From: Actinobacillus indolicus
GTDB lineage: Bacteria > Pseudomonadota > Gammaproteobacteria > Enterobacterales > Pasteurellaceae
Length of the DNA stretch: 64,000 nucleotides
Direction of reading: 5' to 3'
NCBI RefSeq assembly: GCF_004519515.1
Contig: NZ_CP038145.1
Span: 1-64,000 of the forward strand
The notes beneath the pieces are model-generated. The model searched no databases. It was not told where the DNA came from and saw nothing but the letters and a program-made list of their open reading frames with translations. Of this stretch, positions 62,182 to 64,000 are shown one piece after another; positions within the stretch are counted from its first letter, which is position 1, and the number at the start of each line of letters is the position of its first letter. A program made the translations under genes and the position numbers.

Positions 62182-62427
62182 ATGATTAAAGTACTCTTTT
62201 TCGCCCAAACCCGTGAATTAGTGGGCGTAGATAGCTTAGAGGTTGAAGCAACCTTTGCCACAGCTGAACAGCTTCGCCAACATTTAGCCGAACGTAGCAA
62301 CAAATGGGCATTAGCATTACAAGCAGGGAAATTGTTAGTCGCCATTAATCAAACCATTTCCCCTTTATCTGCTGAAATTAAAGACGGCGATGAAGTGGCC
62401 TTCTTTCCACCAGTAACTGGGGGCTAA
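62182..62427 (+). CDS. moaD: molybdopterin synthase small subunit MoaD
   Basis: Ubiquitin-like sulfur carrier. 81 residues ending VAFFPPVTGG; the C-terminal Gly-Gly becomes a thiocarboxylate. Starts MIKVLFFAQTRELVGVD. Abuts moaE directly (stop then ATG). Confidence 0.96.
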   Translation: MIKVLFFAQTRELVGVDSLEVEATFATAEQLRQHLAERSNKWALALQAGKLLVAINQTISPLSAEIKDGDEVAFFPPVTGG

Positions 62428-62880
62428 ATGGAACAAACACTTATTCAAGTTCAACAAGATCCCTTCGATCAAAATGCGATCTATAAATGGTTGAGTGAAC
62501 AACATTCCGTTGGTGCAACTACCCTTTTTGTCGGCAAAGTGCGTGAAATGAATTTGGGCGATAGCGTGTCAGGTTTATACTTGGAACACTACCCTGCAAT
62601 GACCGAAAAAGCCTTGCGAGAAATTGTTGATGAAGCAAGAAGCCGTTGGGAACTACAACGCGTTGCGGTTATTCACCGTATCGGACAGCTTTATACGGGC
62701 GATGAAATCGTCTTAGTCGGCGTCAGTTCCGCTCATCGTGGCAACGCCTATCACGCCAATGAATTTATTATGGACTATCTGAAAACTAAAGCCCCATTCT
62801 GGAAACGTGAAACCACCAACCACGGCGACCGTTGGATTGAAGGGCGTGAGAGCGATCAACAAGCGGCGGATAAGTGGTAA
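62428..62880 (+). CDS. moaE: molybdopterin synthase large subunit MoaE
   Basis: Transfers sulfur from MoaD to cPMP. 150 residues: TTLFVGKVREMNLGDSV, LEHYPAMTEKALREIVDEA, VAVIHRIGQLYTGDEIVLVG and the active-site region KTKAPFWKRE (conserved lysines). Ends just before an uptake signal and ybeY. Confidence 0.96.
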   Translation: MEQTLIQVQQDPFDQNAIYKWLSEQHSVGATTLFVGKVREMNLGDSVSGLYLEHYPAMTEKALREIVDEARSRWELQRVAVIHRIGQLYTGDEIVLVGVSSAHRGNAYHANEFIMDYLKTKAPFWKRETTNHGDRWIEGRESDQQAADKW

Positions 62881-62911
62881 CAAGCGGTCAGATTTTAGGA
62901 AAATTTTGCAA

Positions 62912-63400
62912 ATGAATTTATATATCGATCTCCAAATTGCCTCTGAAAATACAGAAGGCTTACCGGCGGAAGCTCAATTTCAACACTGGGTGGATAAAGC
63001 ATTAGCCATGGAAGCGAAAACGACGGATTATCCTGAAACGGAAATCACTATTCGTATTGTAGATGAAGCCGAAAGCCACGAGTTAAATTTAACCTACCGT
63101 GGCAAAGACAAGCCAACTAACGTACTCTCTTTCCCGTTTGAAGTGCCAGAAGGGATTGAGTTACCCCTGTTGGGGGATTTAATTATCTGTCGTCAGGTCG
63201 TCGAAAAAGAAGCGGTTGAACAAGAAAAACCGCTCGAAGCTCACTGGGCGCATTTGGCCATTCATGGCACATTACATTTGCTTGGCTACGACCATTTAAC
63301 CGATGAAGAAGCGGAAGAAATGGAAAGTCTGGAAACGGAAATTATGCAGTCGCTAGGATTTGATGATCCCTATATTGCAGAAAAAATAATAGGAGAATGA
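62912..63400 (+). CDS. ybeY: endoribonuclease YbeY
   Basis: Metal-dependent RNase for 16S rRNA 3'-end maturation and ribosome quality control. 162 residues: the metal motif HLAIHGTLHLLGYDH (three His) and the family region YRGKDKPTNVLSFPFE. ATG 62912 (MNLYIDLQIASE) is chosen over a longer frame overlapping moaE. Apparently starts a pair with the next gene (two bases apart). Confidence 0.96.
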   Translation: MNLYIDLQIASENTEGLPAEAQFQHWVDKALAMEAKTTDYPETEITIRIVDEAESHELNLTYRGKDKPTNVLSFPFEVPEGIELPLLGDLIICRQVVEKEAVEQEKPLEAHWAHLAIHGTLHLLGYDHLTDEEAEEMESLETEIMQSLGFDDPYIAEKIIGE

Positions 63401-63402
63401 CG

Positions 63403-64000
63403 ATGCCTTTTTTAATTGGTTTAAGTGTACTTATTGCGATTTATTTTTCTATCCACGTTTATCGAACCGGGCGAGAATACTACTGGATTGGTTTAATGCT
63501 TGGTGCACCATTTTTAGGCAGCTTAATTTATTTTCTCGCAGTTTATTTACCTGAAATGCGTGAAAGTCGTTTAGGTCACCAAGTGGAATCAAAATTACGC
63601 AAAGCTCTGAACCCATATAAAGCGCTACAGGATGCAGAAAAGGCATATAAAGCGACTCCAACCGTTCAAAACCAACTTCTACTTGCTAAAGCTTTAGTAG
63701 ATAGTGAACGGGCAATAGAAGCGATCCCTTTATATGAAAGTATATTAGCTCAACCGCTATATCAACAAGATAAAAATATTAACCTTCACTTTGCTTTTGC
63801 CCTATTTAAAACAAAACAATTTGAACGTTCAAAAGAAATATTGGAACAACAAGGGTTAACTCATATACAAGAAAATGAAGAAAGCTTACTTCTCTATACA
63901 AAAAATCTTATTTTCTTAAATGACAAGCAACAAGCAGTAAAAAATTTTGAATTACTCTTTCAACAAAACCCAAGTCTTGAAGCTCAAATTTGCTATGTTG
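63403..64000 (+). CDS. TPR-containing membrane protein, 5' part
   Basis: Starts two bases after ybeY (ATG 63403, ribosome site AGGAGA) and runs off the right edge; 199 codons are visible without a stop. The N-terminus MPFLIGLSVLIAIYFSIHVY, then YYWIGLMLGAPFLGSLIYFL gives two membrane helices. A helical repeat region follows (LLLAKALVDSERAIEAIPLY, FALFKTKQFERSKEILE) that looks like tetratricopeptide repeats. A family with this plan exists in gammaproteobacteria; the function is not known to me. Confidence 0.7.
   Translation, partial: MPFLIGLSVLIAIYFSIHVYRTGREYYWIGLMLGAPFLGSLIYFLAVYLPEMRESRLGHQVESKLRKALNPYKALQDAEKAYKATPTVQNQLLLAKALVDSERAIEAIPLYESILAQPLYQQDKNINLHFAFALFKTKQFERSKEILEQQGLTHIQENEESLLLYTKNLIFLNDKQQAVKNFELLFQQNPSLEAQICYV

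Noticed and set aside
1..64000. CRISPR array, tRNA or rRNA genes
   Set aside because: No regularly spaced repeats with unique spacers, no cloverleaf with TTCGA-type T loop, and no rRNA segments were seen.

Overview
The window is chromosomal DNA of a Pasteurellaceae bacterium. The perfect 9-mer ACAAGCGGT and its complement recur through the intergenic gaps, often as inverted pairs that act as terminators. This is the Actinobacillus pleuropneumoniae / Mannheimia-type uptake signal, so the host probably belongs to that branch; I cannot name the species. Gene content (FieF, AceEF-Lpd, AckA-Pta, LapAB, DegS, RlmM, MoaACDE, a sialic-acid set) fits a host-associated facultative anaerobe.

Layout. 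1-6.2 kb: divergent zapG (partial) and rplM-rpsI, a group II intron placed exactly between the rpsI stop codon and the operon terminator, then yaaA and a lipoprotein gene. Nearly every gene in this segment carries single-base indels in short homopolymers, including two ribosomal protein genes, so base-calling errors are likelier than mutation. 6.2-12 kb: fieF, a DUF2310 zinc-ribbon gene, an RNase H-like gene, asnS and ppx. 11.8-14.9 kb: an accessory patch with a truncated lipoprotein gene, a RelBE-type toxin-antitoxin pair and a tail-module remnant of a lambda-like prophage that keeps its -1 frameshift site. 15-17.4 kb: sialic-acid genes yhcH-siaR-nanA. 17.4-20.1 kb: purE-ansA-purK under a PurR operator. 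20.4-26.7 kb: pyruvate dehydrogenase complex. 27-32 kb: argA, aspC, accD-folC.

32.1-39.4 kb is the most interesting part: a type I restriction-modification island. hsdM starts with a pentanucleotide repeat (AACAG x4) that puts the ATG out of frame, the pattern of a phase-variable gene in the OFF state. Between hsdS and hsdR sits an A+T-rich gene for a protein with a HEPN-type Rx4H motif and two four-cysteine zinc ribbons. It occupies the slot held by the anticodon nuclease gene prrC in the E. coli prr locus, so the locus may be a switchable restriction system with an RNase-type back-up effector. That is an inference.

39.4-47.3 kb: a ROK regulator whose promoter shares a 9-bp motif with the sialic-acid promoter, rnd, a periplasmic sugar dehydrogenase, ackA and pta. 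47.4-60.1 kb: a long minus-strand run holding translation, envelope and regulatory genes (yciH, pyrF, lapBA, ihfB, rpsA, cmk, degS, galU, csrA, alaS, uspA, rlmM, ygdD). 60.1-64 kb: a candidate molybdenum-cofactor riboswitch, moaA, moaCDE, ybeY and a partial TPR membrane protein. Dispersed GTAGGG/CCCTAC palindromic elements and one long multi-arm palindrome lie between genes. No tRNA, rRNA or CRISPR array was recognised.
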